Origin: Bacteroidota bacterium
GTDB taxonomy: Bacteria > Bacteroidota > Bacteroidia > Bacteroidales > FEN-979
DNA length: 61,682 bases
Assembly: GCA_026391795.1 (NCBI GenBank)
Contig: JAPLDI010000002.1
Location: forward strand, 47,730-109,411
Reading direction: 5' to 3'
Shown: positions 33,035-45,300 of the stretch, in pieces
Numbering within the stretch: position 1 is the stretch's first letter
How the letters are laid out: every line of letters starts with the position of its first letter
Translations under genes and position numbers: made by a program
The notes under the pieces: model-generated
Told to the model about the DNA's origin: nothing
Databases searched by the model: none
The model's input: only the letters and a program-made list of their open reading frames with translations

Positions 33035-33592
33035 ATGTACCAGCTAAAAATAACCCTCAACGGCATCGCCCCTCCCATTTGGAGAAGGATATTGGTAAGT
33101 GAAAATATCACCCTTTACAAACTTCACCACATCATCCAGATTAGCATGGGGTGGACAAATTCCCATCTTTACTATTTCGGCAGTATCGATTCCAAAATCG
33201 GGGATAATGAACTTTGGGATGATCAGGAGACAACACCCGACAGGTTGGTCAAACTCCGCAATGTTTTAGTGCCTGAAAATCCCACACTCACCTATGCATA
33301 TGATATGGGCGATAATTGGGTTCATACCATTGAACTGGAACAGGTTCATCCGGAAATGAAAGCCCAACGGAAGTGCTTTGGTGGGGAAAGGCAATGTCCG
33401 CCAGAAGATTGTGGCGGAATACCCGGGTATACAAACATGTTGAAAACGCTGAAGCATCCTGGAACCTATGAATACGAAGAATTGATCGAATGGTTAGGTG
33501 GAAAGTTCGACCCGGAATGCATCGACATCAGCATGATAAATGCAAGTTTGGCCTTGTTGAGTGAGTATATCAGGGAGTATGAGGAAGAATGA
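33035..33592 (+). CDS. Plasmid pRiA4b ORF-3-like protein
   Basis: 185 residues. The family signature is clear: YQLKITLNGIAPPIWRRILV, LHHIIQISMGWTNSHLYYF, YAYDMGDNWVHTIELE, and a cysteine-containing segment ECIDIS / CPPEDCGGIPGY. Family members are found in plasmids and chromosomes; their function is unproven. The gene begins 11 bp after the DUF3127 gene and completes the xseA-xseB operon. Confidence 0.88.
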   Translation: MYQLKITLNGIAPPIWRRILVSENITLYKLHHIIQISMGWTNSHLYYFGSIDSKIGDNELWDDQETTPDRLVKLRNVLVPENPTLTYAYDMGDNWVHTIELEQVHPEMKAQRKCFGGERQCPPEDCGGIPGYTNMLKTLKHPGTYEYEELIEWLGGKFDPECIDISMINASLALLSEYIREYEEE

Positions 33593-33609
33593 TTGTAGTA
33601 GACCCCAAA

Positions 33610-33760
33610 TGAAAAGTGGGAAAAACGCTCGCTATGGCCTGGCTTCGCCATAGCAAACTGACCAACTCACTTTGTAGATTTTTCAGAAGATATTGAGGAT
33701 AATAAAGATCGGCAAGGGGTGGTCAGGGAGGTCGGTTTAACAATCCGACTGGCCGACCCA
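33610..33760. repeat. Dispersed element E, copy 2
   Basis: GGGAAAAACGCTCGCTATGG, a small hairpin (GCTATGG/CCATAGC), CTGACCAACTCACTTTGTAGATTTTTCAG and a GGTGGTCAG end. It lies directly after the ORF-3-like gene. Confidence 0.75.
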
Positions 33761-33761
33761 T

Positions 33762-34400
33762 TTAATTATCAATCTTATACTGGGTACTAATAAATTCTTT
33801 AAAACCATCAATTATCCCTGAACCCCAGTGAGCTGTATATCCCATGTGTTCGCAATTGCCCCTCACTTTTGTTGCCCAAAGAATCTCCCTGTTTTCAATG
33901 TTAAAAAAGACAATCCATGTTTTGGCAATTTCCTGAGTTTTGATAAAATTTTCGGGGATCAATACAAGACCGACACCTGACTTTTGCGATAGGGGATATT
34001 TCTTTAAGGCATTGTTGATTGTATCTATGGGGAAGGAGTACGTCTTCCCAATAATAAAATCAGGTGAGACTCTGATGGAAATATCATAGATCTCCTCCTG
34101 CTTGTAGACAACACTTTCTTTTTTAAGGGCTCGCAGTAAGTATCCGTTTATTTCCAATTCTTTCTCCAGATAAGTAATCCAGGCCATTGGATATACTTGG
34201 CTGTATTCATAACTTCTTGATATTTTTGGTCCATCGGTTATTCGTAAGTGTGAGAAGTCTCCCCCATAATAGAAGATGGATTTGGCTTTCCGAACCAATT
34301 CAATATTACCAACTGATTTAATATCATTAGAGCTTTGTGCTTCACTATTTTGCAAGGACAGAATAGAAGAAAGCATTATCAACAAAAGGGTCTTTTTCAT
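33762..34400 (-). CDS. Exported hypothetical protein
   Basis: 212 residues from the ATG that gives a signal peptide (MKKTLLLIMLSSILSL, cut near SEAQ). The frame is open to 34442. Mature blocks: IELVRKAKSIFYYGGDFSHL, MAWITYLEKELEINGYLLRA, TWIVFFNIENREILWATKVR, HWGSGIIDGFKEFI. One mixed alpha/beta domain. I recognise no family with certainty. A+T-rich relative to the genes to the left. Same strand as the next gene, 66 bp apart. Confidence 0.6.
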   Translation of the reverse strand: MKKTLLLIMLSSILSLQNSEAQSSNDIKSVGNIELVRKAKSIFYYGGDFSHLRITDGPKISRSYEYSQVYPMAWITYLEKELEINGYLLRALKKESVVYKQEEIYDISIRVSPDFIIGKTYSFPIDTINNALKKYPLSQKSGVGLVLIPENFIKTQEIAKTWIVFFNIENREILWATKVRGNCEHMGYTAHWGSGIIDGFKEFISTQYKIDN

Positions 34401-34466
34401 CCAATAAATATTTACAATCTTGTTTATAAAACCACAAAACATGGATCGTCATTTTTGGTTAGGTGA

Positions 34467-35144
34467 TTATTCGTTTTTTTCTGTCAATTTGAAATCGTTT
34501 TCTTTATAGGGTTCAAATCCATAAAACATTTTCTTAATGAAGTAGGCAGTTTCATTACTGTCGGTAAACACTTCAAGTATGAACCTCTTCGTGGGGTCAA
34601 GCATCTGAGGGTCGGGCACCTTAATAGAAACCCCATAACTTTGCCCGGGTTTAATAAAAATTTCGGTTCTTGGTCCGTTTTTATAAGCATTCTGTCCTCT
34701 TCGTTCAATAACCAATTTCCCTGTTGAGTGAATAACATAATGTAATCTCGAGTGGTTCTTTAATGTACAGACATACTTTCCATCAAAGTATATTGGAAAT
34801 CTTTGACTCTCATCATTTCCATAGTGGTATAAGATATAGATGTTTGAGGAATCATTCGTGTTAAACTGTTTCTGCGCGAAGGTGTTTTGATTTACAATTG
34901 TATCAGTAACCGGAACGAAGTAATCTACAAAGCCATTCGCATAACGGATTTTAATAATATCACTTTTGGGTACTTCATAAGTTGGTCCATTGGGGATCTC
35001 GGATTTTTTATATCGAACCTTATCAATATTTACCTCCAGAATTTTCGCCTTTTGAGTCGTTTTATCTTTTAGATAGATTATATCCTGGGAAGAGCAACCT
35101 AGCCCAAGAAGTATCAAAAAGATTAGAAGGGTATTCTTTTTCAT
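34467..35144 (-). CDS. Exported lipoprotein, relative of the proteins at 54265 and 54495
   Basis: 225 residues with a lipobox (GLGC, Cys17). N-terminal domain: IIYLKDKTTQKAKILEVNID, KVRYKKSEIPNGPTYEVPKS, IIKIRYANGFVDYF. This domain also begins the outer-membrane protein at 54495. The C-terminal end LEVFTDSNETAYFIKKMFYG followed by FEPYKENDFKLTE matches the fragment at 54265-54427. So this protein and the two loci at 54 kb share pieces. The 'Y-x-K...GxVIEV...VRYKK' domain is common in Bacteroidota exported proteins; its role is unknown. Confidence 0.6.
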   Translation of the reverse strand: MKKNTLLIFLILLGLGCSSQDIIYLKDKTTQKAKILEVNIDKVRYKKSEIPNGPTYEVPKSDIIKIRYANGFVDYFVPVTDTIVNQNTFAQKQFNTNDSSNIYILYHYGNDESQRFPIYFDGKYVCTLKNHSRLHYVIHSTGKLVIERRGQNAYKNGPRTEIFIKPGQSYGVSIKVPDPQMLDPTKRFILEVFTDSNETAYFIKKMFYGFEPYKENDFKLTEKNE

Positions 35145-35254
35145 AAAAAGTTATTTCATGTAAGTTATTTAACTGCTCTAACCAGAACAGTTGAACATAA
35201 ACTGCAAGTTACAAAATATTTAGCAATTGGCTGTGTTGATCTCGGCCCCTTCTA

Positions 35255-35375
35255 TATTTGAATAAAAGCTTGCTTTGAGCCCTCTTCGCCAAAGCAACCG
35301 GACCACCTCACCTTGTAGATTAGTCAGAATATAATGCGGTCAATAAAAATCGGGAGGGGGGGTGAGGAACGCCGA
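35255..35375. repeat. Dispersed element E, copy 3
   Basis: TGAATAAAAGCTTGCTTTGA, CTTCGCCAAAGCA, GGACCACCTCACCTTGTAGATT and GTCAGAATATAATGCGGTCAATAAAAATCGGGAGG in the same order as other copies. The remainder of 35145-35517 shows no gene. Confidence 0.75.
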
Positions 35376-35517
35376 GTTTTCAGTATAAAGATAGAAAATT
35401 ACAAGAGAACTCAAATTGGCCGAATTTTACAATTGCGCCAAAAACGCATCAGCATACCTAATCGGGGGGAAATTAGCACAGGTAGAATCGGAATACAAAA
35501 GTTACCCGATTTTACAA

Positions 35518-35835
35518 TTACCTGAGGATCACAAAATCCTTTTTGTCGCATACCTGAACAACGAAAGAGGTATCCTTTTCATATTTTTTTCCTGTGATGT
35601 TTATTGAGTACAAAACATTTCCATCAAGGGAAACGCATTTTATCGTGTTCTTTTCAAGCGGAAATTGATCGGGAGCCTCCTTGATCGTAATTCTGACAGT
35701 TGAGTCGGTTTTGTTATTGAAGCAAATAGTACCCATGCTGTCGCAGGGTGTAACGGGTTTATTCTTGTTGTTACAGGAGATCATCAGTACCAGGCAAAAC
35801 AAGAATATAACAACGGTGTAAAAAGCAGCCCTCAT
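35518..35835 (-). CDS. Small lipoprotein
   Basis: 105 residues with a lipobox (LMISC, Cys21). Mature part: GTICFNNKTDSTVRITIKEA and a few strands ending VVQVCDKKDFVILR. Likely one small beta-rich domain on a lipid anchor, like many Bacteroidota lipoproteins. No named family. A TACTTTTG -7 box lies at 35856-35863 upstream. Confidence 0.6.
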   Translation of the reverse strand: MRAAFYTVVIFLFCLVLMISCNNKNKPVTPCDSMGTICFNNKTDSTVRITIKEAPDQFPLEKNTIKCVSLDGNVLYSINITGKKYEKDTSFVVQVCDKKDFVILR

Positions 35836-35855
35836 ACGATAAAGTTTTAATTATA

Positions 35856-35863
35856 CAAAAGTA
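35856..35863 (-). promoter_or_regulatory. -7 box (TACTTTTG)
   Basis: Exact TAnnTTTG on the minus strand 20 bp before the lipoprotein gene. Confidence 0.45.
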
Positions 35864-35938
35864 AGATTTATTACTTACAGGTGACGAGGCACTTAAGTTA
35901 TCTCCATTTTCGATGCCTATATGGAAAATGAAAAATAT

Positions 35939-35958
35939 AACCGCACAACTGTGCGGTT
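35939..35958. terminator. Hairpin, possible terminator
   Basis: Perfect 8-bp stem AACCGCAC/GTGCGGTT with a 4-nt loop; T-rich sequence follows on either strand, though without a long clean T run. No gene clearly ends here, so its role is uncertain. Confidence 0.45.
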
Positions 35959-35959
35959 A

Positions 35960-36389
35960 TTTCAACATTTTTCACGAACCCATGGTGCCTCAGCTCAAAC
36001 CTGAAAACTATTTTCGTTTATTCTCATTCATAATACGCTAACAGACAAAGAAATACAACAGTTCTTTACAAAAACTCATTACCGGGATAATTTAGGCATA
36101 TCATTTGATTCAAGGTTGGCGCTACATAGAAAGCTGAATTATTTTACAATTTATTAAACGATCAGAACCTGGATGTAGATTCCCGGGACTATAAAATAAA
36201 ATTACCCTAACAGATCAAAGGAATGTTATGTTTCATTATACTGTAAAGATCACAGTTACTATGCTTTGGAAATTATATATTATTTGGTCTACATGTAAAC
36301 AGTATCATAAAATACTGACATTGTAATTGTTACGCATATATTTTTTAAATTTCGTTGCTGCAACTTTATACGGATAAAATAGAGATAAT
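35960..36389. other. A+T-rich leader region of the giant adhesin gene
   Basis: An open frame without a start codon at about 36010-36159 (blocks DKEIQQFFTKTHYRDNLGIS, DSRLALHRKLNYF) looks like the end of a decayed gene, but no family is recognised. Otherwise nothing clear; weak TTG...TAAATTT candidates near 36325-36355 could be the adhesin promoter. Confidence 0.4.
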
Positions 36390-39300
36390 ATGAAAAGATA
36401 TTTACGAACCTTGAATTGTTTTGCTTTATATTTTCTAATAACGCTGGGGATTGGGGTGGTGTCCAGTACCGCTTATTCACAGTCTTGCACTGTTGATGCT
36501 GGAAACGATGTGAGCATTTGTACGGGGCAAAGTACACAACTAAATGCTATAATTCAACAGGGAGGTCCTGGGCCTCACTTTTATTCTTGGAGTCCATCAA
36601 CCGATTTAAGTGATCCAAATATTCATGATCCTGTTGCTTCTCCATCTTCAACTACTGTCTATACTGTGACTGTTAATGGAGGTGATTGTATTGATGTGAC
36701 CAGCAGTGTTACTGTAACAGTTAATCCAAAACCAAATCCATTGATTTCTGGAACCCTCGCTGTATGTGAATTTTCAAATGGATTGGTTTATTCTACTTTG
36801 AATAACCCTGGTAATACATATTTATGGACAGTTTCTGGTGGAAATATTGCTACGGGGCAGGGATCACATCAAATATCTGTTAACTGGCTTGGATCCGGGT
36901 CTGGAAGTATAACTGTTTCGGAAACGATTACAGCTACTGGGTGCACCAATCAAAACACAATACTAATAACCAAGTATCCAAAACCAAATGCAACTTTAAA
37001 ACGAATTGGGGCTGGTGGGATTACATCTGATCCTCCTTTTCTAAATTGTCTCGCAACCCCTGGTCCATTCCCATTGACTATAGGTTATTATCCCCCAAAT
37101 GGATATAACCTTGCCGATAATCTTTCTTATAATATTGATTGGGGAGATGGTAACGATACAACCTTTCCAACATACCCACTGGCTGGTATTCTTCATACTT
37201 ACAATACATTTAACCTTTTCACACTTACATTTTCAGTTACCAGTATTCACGGGTGTGTAGCAACTACAACTTACCAGGTTTATAATGGAAGTAACCCCGC
37301 AAGTGTGCAGTTTAATACTGCGGGTAGCACTACCGGTTGCACTCCGATGGATATCACTTTTTCTATTACACTTGGCGGTAATAATACAGATGGCACTACC
37401 TATACTTTTGATTTTGGTGATGGTACACCACCAGTAGTTTACCCGCACCCTTTACCAATTTCGTCAATAACCCACTCTTATGCAAACCCATCTTGTAGCA
37501 ATCCATTAAACCAGTTCATTGCAGTGGCAACCGCTACAAATTTATGTTCATCTACTACCGGAACTGTTAATGGCATAAAAATTTCAAAAAAACCAACCTC
37601 CACTTTTTCAATCCAAGGTAGTAGTACCCGGTGTGTTAACACGCTAGTAACTTTTTTGAATAGCTCTGTTGCTGGATGTTATATTGAAGGAGCATCCGCA
37701 TTAACCGGAACGAATTTCACCTGGGACTTTGGAGATGGGACTCCGCCTGTAACAACATTTAATGTAAATGCACCATTCCCATCAACAACACATACCTACG
37801 CAAACCCAGGAGTATATACTGTAACATTAACTGCAACTAATTATAGCGTTAATGGGACAAATTGTGGCAACTCTGTTTACAGTTTGCCAATTTGCATAAG
37901 TCCTCAACCGACTTCCAGTTCAAGTTTCACGATAGACAAATCTACCGATTGTATTCCTTTTACAGTTATTGCGACAAATAACCTATTGACTTCGAATACT
38001 TGTTCTGACCTAATCTATACATGGTCGATTATCAAAAATGGTTCTCCACAATGTACTCCCTCTTCACAAAATTATACCCTGACACCAAATGGCAATGATG
38101 CAACGGTTGTTTTTCAAGATCCGGGTAATTATAGTATTAACCTTAATGTGAAAAACACATGTTCTCTGGCAGGAGTGAACTATTTTTTGCCTGTTATTGC
38201 CAAAACAGTTCCTCGATTAACCATTGATAACATAGGAGACATTTGCCAGGGTGGATCAATCAGCCCAAATGCGCCACACCAAGATTGCTATGACCCTATA
38301 ATTGAATATCTCTGGACATGCACGGGAGGAACACCCGCTACTTCGAATATAAATCCTGGAGGGCCAATTTTTTATTCAATACCCGGGACATATACTGTAA
38401 AAGTTAAAGCAAGAAATATTTGCGGATGGTCGACTGAGATTACTTCGAATGCTTTTATAGTTAAACAAACGCCCACCGCAAATGCAGGGCCACCTCAAAC
38501 CATTTGTCAGGGAGGAATTGTGACATTATCAGGATCTGTTGGAGGTTCAGCTACAGGGGGGGCCTGGTCGACCCCTGCTGGTGGAACTTTTACACCAAAT
38601 GCCAGTACACTCACTGCAACCTGGACACCTCCTGCTGTTTTCACAGGAATTGCTGTTTTAACACTTACAACGACAGGAATGGCTCCCTGTTCTGCTGTGA
38701 CATCGACTGTTAGTATAACCGTTAATCCCGGACCGACTGCAAATGCAGGGCCACCCCAGACCATATGCCAGGGAGGGTCGGTAACATTATCGGGCACAAT
38801 AGGTGGCTCAGCCACAGGTGGTACCTGGACAACTCCGGTCGGGGGTACTTTCACGCCTGATGCTAATACTTTAACTGCTACATGGACTCCACCACCTGCC
38901 TACTCAGGCAATGCAGTTCTTACGCTGACAACAATGGGAAGTGGGCCTTGTCCACCGGTAATTTCAACTGTAACTATCACAGTAAAAATTGCGCCAACAG
39001 TAAGTGCAGGTGCCCCTCAAACCATCTGCCAGGGAGGAAGCGCAATACTTGTAGGCACGGTTGGAGGCTCTGCAACTGGGGGTACATGGAGCACTCTGGT
39101 CGGCGGAGTATTCAGCCCTAATCCAAATACTTTAGCGGCAACCTGGACCCCTCCGCCTGCCTATACAGGAACAGCTGTATTAACTTTGACAACAACCGGG
39201 ATGGGCCCATGTGTTGCTATAAATTCAACTGTAAATATTACGGTTACGCCAGCCCCAACTGCCAATGCAGGAGCACCTCAAACAATTTGTCAAGGTGGAA

Positions 39301-42300
39301 ATGTATCGTTATCAGGTACGGTAGGCGGCTCAGCATCTGGTGGAACCTGGACAACATTATCTGGTGGTGTTTTTTCTCCAAATCCCAATACCCTTACAGC
39401 AACCTGGACCCCCCCTGCGGCTTTCTCAGGGTTAGCGACACTGACTCTTACCACAACAGGTATGAGTCCTTGCGCAGCCGTGACTTCAAATGTAATAATT
39501 ACTGTCAAACAAACGCCAACGGCTAACGCCGGTGGGCCTCAGAATATTTGTCAGGGAGGATCTGCAACATTGAATGGATCAGTTGGCGGTTCAGCAACAG
39601 GCGGGTTCTGGACAACCATCGCTGGTGGAACGTTCACACCGAATGCCAATACCTTAACCGCAACCTGGACACCTCTTCCCGGATTTTCGGGACCGGCGAC
39701 ATTAACTCTTTCAACTACAGGCATGATTCCTTGCTCTGCTGTTACCTCCGATGTGATTATTACCGTTAAACCAACACCAACCTCAAATGCAGGGACGGCT
39801 CAAACCATTTGCCAGGGTGGCTCTGCAACTTTATCCGGGTTAGTGGGTGGTTCAGCAACCGGTGGCACCTGGAGTACACCTGTTGGGGGAACATTCTCAC
39901 CCAATGCTAATACATTAACAACCACTTGGACCCCTCCAGCCCCATATACTGGTACTGCGACCTTGACACTAACCACTACGGGCATGGCCCCTTGTACTGC
40001 AGCTTTATCAACCGTAAATATTACCGTTAATCCAGGCCCTACGGCAAACGCAGGATCACCTCAAACCATTTGCCAGGGTGGAACCGTGACATTATCAGGG
40101 ACAATTGGTGGTTCAGCCACAGGGGGGACGTGGTCAACCCCAGTTGGAGGAACATTCAATCCCGATGCGAACACATTAACTGCAACCTGGACCCCACCCC
40201 CTGCATACACGGGAACAGCTCAACTGACACTGACAACAACTGGCAGTGGCCCATGTCCAAATGTCATATCAAATGTCAACATTATTGTTAATCCCGTACC
40301 AGCAGTAAATGCTCAACCAGTACCAACACAAAGCCTTTGTGTCGGAGGTGTCCTGCCGTCACCTTTAAATGTGACTTTCACCGGAGGCACAGGAACCCCT
40401 GCATATCAATGGTATTCAAATACAACATCAAGCACAACCGGGGGTACAATTATTCCAGGAGCCACATCTTCTAATTATTTGCCTCCGCTTTTTGGATCAC
40501 CTGGGAGCTTCTATTTCTATGTAGTCATAACATTTTCTGCCAATGGATGCAATAGTGTGACAAGCAATTCTGCAGAAGTAATTGTATCGCCAGACCCAAC
40601 CGTAACAGATCCTTTACTCACCCAAACCTTATGTCAAAATTCCATACCCGCTGATCTGGTCGTGAGTGCAGCCGGAGGAGTGGGGACTTTTTCTTATCAG
40701 TGGTTTTCAAATACTGTCAACAATAACACCACGGGTACAATCATTGCTGGCGCTATCGGCGTTTCATACACCCCGCTTACAGCTGCTGTTGGCACGAAGT
40801 ATTATTACTGTGTGATTACCCAGACTGGCCCCGGTTGCGGAGTATCAAGCAATACTTCAACCGTCATTGTTAATGCCGGGCCTACATTTACCACCCAGCC
40901 CGCTCCTTCCGCTGTTTGTGTCGGAGGAACGCCAACACTGCTTAATGTCGCCTATACGAATGGGGCAGGAATAGCCAGTTACCAGTGGTATTCAAATACC
41001 GTTAACAGCTACGTCGGGGGTACAATTCTTGCAGGGGAGAACAACCCCAGTTATGCCCCATCTTCTACAATTGCCGGTACTACATACTATTATTGCGTCA
41101 TCTCATTTTCATCGGGCGGATGTTCAAGCATCAACTCCAATATTGCACAAGTCGTCATTGATGCCCCTCCTGCCATAAGCACCCAGCCGATACCTACACA
41201 GGACCTTTGTGTCGGTGGAGTATTGCCCGCAGCTTTGAGCGTAAGCTATACCGGGGGTACCGGAATTGCTTCTTACCAATGGTATTCAAACACAATCGCT
41301 AGCACAACAGGCGGAACTACTATTCCAGGGGCTACATCCTCCACCTATTTGCCACCTGCTTTTGTTACAGCAGGTACTTACTATTATTATGTTATTGTTT
41401 CCCTCAGCGGAAGTGGTTGCGGTGCCGCAACCAGCAGTATTGCACAGGTTAACGTGATACCCGACCCAACAGTGACGAACCCGTTAAACAGCCAATCATT
41501 ATGTCAGAATGTAGCACCTTCAGATTTGCTTGTAACTGCTTCAGGTGGAGTGGGATCTTATTACTATCAATGGTACTCAAATACTGTCAACAATAACACC
41601 ACGGGTACAATCATTGCGGGGGCTATCACTTCTTCATACACCCCGCCTACAACTGCTGTTGGTACGAAGTATTACTACTGTGTAATTACTCAGACTGGTT
41701 CCGGATGTGGTGTGTCAAGCAATACGGCCACTGTTATTGTAAATGCCGGGGCTACAATAACCACCCAGCCGTCTCCATCTAATGTTTGTGCCGGAGGCAC
41801 TCCCACATTGCTCAATGTTGCCTTTATAAACGGGGCAGGAATCCCAAGTTTCCAGTGGTATTCAAATTCTGTGAACAGCTATATTGGGGGTACGACCCTT
41901 CTGGGTGAGACGAATGCGAATTATCAACCTTCAGGAACGATCGCAGGTACAACGTTTTACTTCTGTACAATTTCCTTTTCAGCAGGAGGTGGTTGTGGTA
42001 GTGTCAATTCCAACATTGCCCAGGTAGACGTTAATCCGATTCCGGCCGTCACCAGCCATCCTCTCGACAGCATCTGCAGCAGGAATCCTTTCAGCTATAC
42101 GATCACGAGTGATGTTTCGAATTGCAGTTTCGGATGGCACAGGTCTGTTGTTGCCGGTATTTCAAATCCCGTGGGGAACGGTGTTTCTGCCAGCATCAAT
42201 GAAACACTTATCAATACTACAGGTTCTGATATTAATGTGATTTACAAACTCTGGACGAACGGACCGGCTCCGACCTTATGCACTAGCGATACTTTGCTGC

Positions 42301-45300
42301 TTTTGGTGAAAGTCAAGGATTTTGCGGTCAGCGCAGGAAACGATACTACAATTTCATTTGGAACCCGGGCTCACCTCGTGGGATTAGCCACCGGCGGTGT
42401 TGGGAATCTTCAATATTCATGGACACCAGCAGGACAAATCCTGAGCGGACAGAATGCAAGATTGGCTGAAACAATTAACCAATTTTCACCTTCCACATTC
42501 ACGCTTACCGTTACAGATCTGAATATGGCCGGATGTGTATTGACCGATAACGTTGGTGTTTTTTTAAACGGATCAGCCCTTGCAGCTTCTCCAACCATTA
42601 ATCCTTCGTTGGTTTGTCCTGGAGGACTTACTCAGCTTTTCTCAAATCCAAGCGGCGGCTCCGGAACATACACCTATTCGTGGAGTTCAGTGCCTCCCGG
42701 ATCTCCGATCTGGAATTCTACCCTTGCGGATCCCTTTGTGAATCCTATAGTACCCACAACCTATACTGTAATTGTCAACGACGGGTTTAATACGGCATCG
42801 GGCTCTGTATCGAACACGATCAAGGCTCCTCCTGTTTCCTTCAATGTGACAGGCGGAGGACAGTATTGTGCGGGAGGTTCCGGGTTACCTATTGGATTAT
42901 CTGGTTCTTCACTTTTAGATACATACAAATTAAAAGATCAATCCGGAACAACAGTTGCGACTGTTACCGGCACCGGTTCTCCTTTAACCTTCGGGATCTT
43001 TACCATCGCAGGAAATTACACTGCGGAAGCGACCAGCATTTCTTCCCCGCAGTGTACTTCCTCCATGAACGGGAGTGCTTCAATATCGATCATTCCGCTA
43101 CCAACTGCTTACACCGTTACCGGTGGCGGCTCATACCCTGCAGGTGGTTCCGGCGTTGACATCGGCCTGTCAAACTCCCAGACCGGGGTGGAATATGAAC
43201 TGTCGAACGGGGGCCCCGTATTGCCCAGGGTACAGGGTACAGGTAGTGCGATCTCTTTTGGCTTGCAAACCGTGGCAGGCACTTACACAGTAACAGCATT
43301 TACATTGACCAATCCTGTCTGCACAGTTGCAATGACAGGCAGCGTAACCGTAATTATAAATCCCTGGCCCACCATTTACAATGTGTATGGAGGAGGAGGG
43401 GTGTGTGCCGACGACAGTACCGGCAAACCTGTCGGTATTGACGGCTCGGATGTTGGCGTTACCTACCAGCTGAAACGGGATGGAAACAATATCGGGGGAC
43501 CTGTTCCAGGTACCGGGGATTCCATCTCTTTCGGGTATTTTCACGTTGGAACAATCTACAGCGTCACAGGAACAAACGTCCTGACTGGACTGACAAGGAC
43601 GATGAACGGCATCGCCACGATCAACATTAATCCTATTCCCATCGCCTACGTGATGGGGTCCTATGGGGATAATTGCGTCGGCTCGGAGATCATGCTGAAT
43701 GGCTCGCAGACCGGCGCGAACTATGTATTGCGGTTGAACCTCAACCCGGTCGACACCATGGCGGGAACAGGAACCGTGCTGAATTTCGGACCCCAGTGGC
43801 AGGCAGGGGATTATACCATCTATGCCTATTTTGTGGCCACCGGCTGTGATACCATCATGGATGGAATGATCCATCTGAACCCTGCACCCAATGTTTACAA
43901 TGTAAGACCTCCGGGAGTAAGCTGTGCTGGTGACACCTTGAGTATTACCGGGTCACAGATCGGAATCATTTACCAGCTTCAGCGAGACACCTACACCAAT
44001 GTGGGCAGCCCTATCCCCGGAACCGGGTTCCCGATCAGCTTCGGTCCCCAGACGGTCGCCGGCATCTATTCTGTACTGGCCATCAACCCGCTTACCAACT
44101 GCAAGATCTTCATGAACGGAACGGCTAACCTGAACCCGTTACCGGGATTGTTCACCATCGTCCCCAACGGGGATACCTGCGCAGGGGCATCCATCGGGCT
44201 GAGCGGCTCTCAGCTGGGAATGAAATACATCTTAAAGCGTGATACCCTCTGGCTGGATACCCTGAACGGCACCGGCAGCCCACTTGAGTTTGGTGTTCAG
44301 ACCATTCCGGGTATTTATACAATTGTTGGTTATGATACCACTACTTTCAAGTTCTGCAGTAACCTGATGCTGGGAACTACGGTATTACACCCTGGTCCCG
44401 TCCTTCATGCCATCATTCCCATGGGATTTAACTGTGTGGGAGATTCCGTCGGACTAGCTAACTCCGACATCGGGGTGAGCTACCAGCTCATCCTTAATGG
44501 TAACCAGAATGCAGGTCCGCCCGTCGCAGGGACCGGGGGACCTATCTGGTTCGGAATCCAAAATTATCCGGGCAATTATACGATCATCGGACGAAACACC
44601 ACCACCACCTGTTCATCCATCATGACAGGTACCTGTATCCTTACACCTTTGCCCATTGCCTACAATATTATCCCCCAGGGAGACACCTGTGCCGGGACAT
44701 CCATTGGACTTAATGAATCACAGGTTGGAGTCAACTACATCCTTTTGCGGGATAATGCTCCTGTAATGACACTTGCCGGAACGGGAGGCATCCTCTCGTT
44801 TGGTCCGCAGACCATCTCCGGGACCTACATCATAAGGGCCTACAACGTAACACCCGACTCCTGCTATTCGCTGATGACAGGCACCACTGTCATCTACCAG
44901 GGTCCATTGGCATACAATGTCATCCCCACCGGGATAAGCTGTGCCGGTAGTACAGTCGGTTTATCCGGATCACAGATTGGCATACTTTACCAGCTTTTCA
45001 GGGATGGAATTTATAATATCGGAGTACCCGTTCCCGGAACAGGAGTGGCGATTTCGTTCGGGGTCCAGGTTCAGCCCGGATTGTACAGTGTGAAAGCCAC
45101 ATCCCAGAGCAGTTTGTGCTTTTCGGTCATGACAGGAGAGGCAACCCTGCTGACCCTTCCCTCGGTTTATACAATTACACCGACCGGGGATACGTGTGCC
45201 CATTCCTCAATAGGTATCAATGGTTCGCAGGCCGGGATCCATTATACACTTTTCAGGGATGCAATTTATCCGGTAGCGACTATCAATGGCAACGGAGGTC

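Noticed and set aside
35334-35607. Two plus-strand ORFs of 63 residues
   Set aside because: They cross element E copy 3 and the antisense of the small lipoprotein gene; no domain or start signal.
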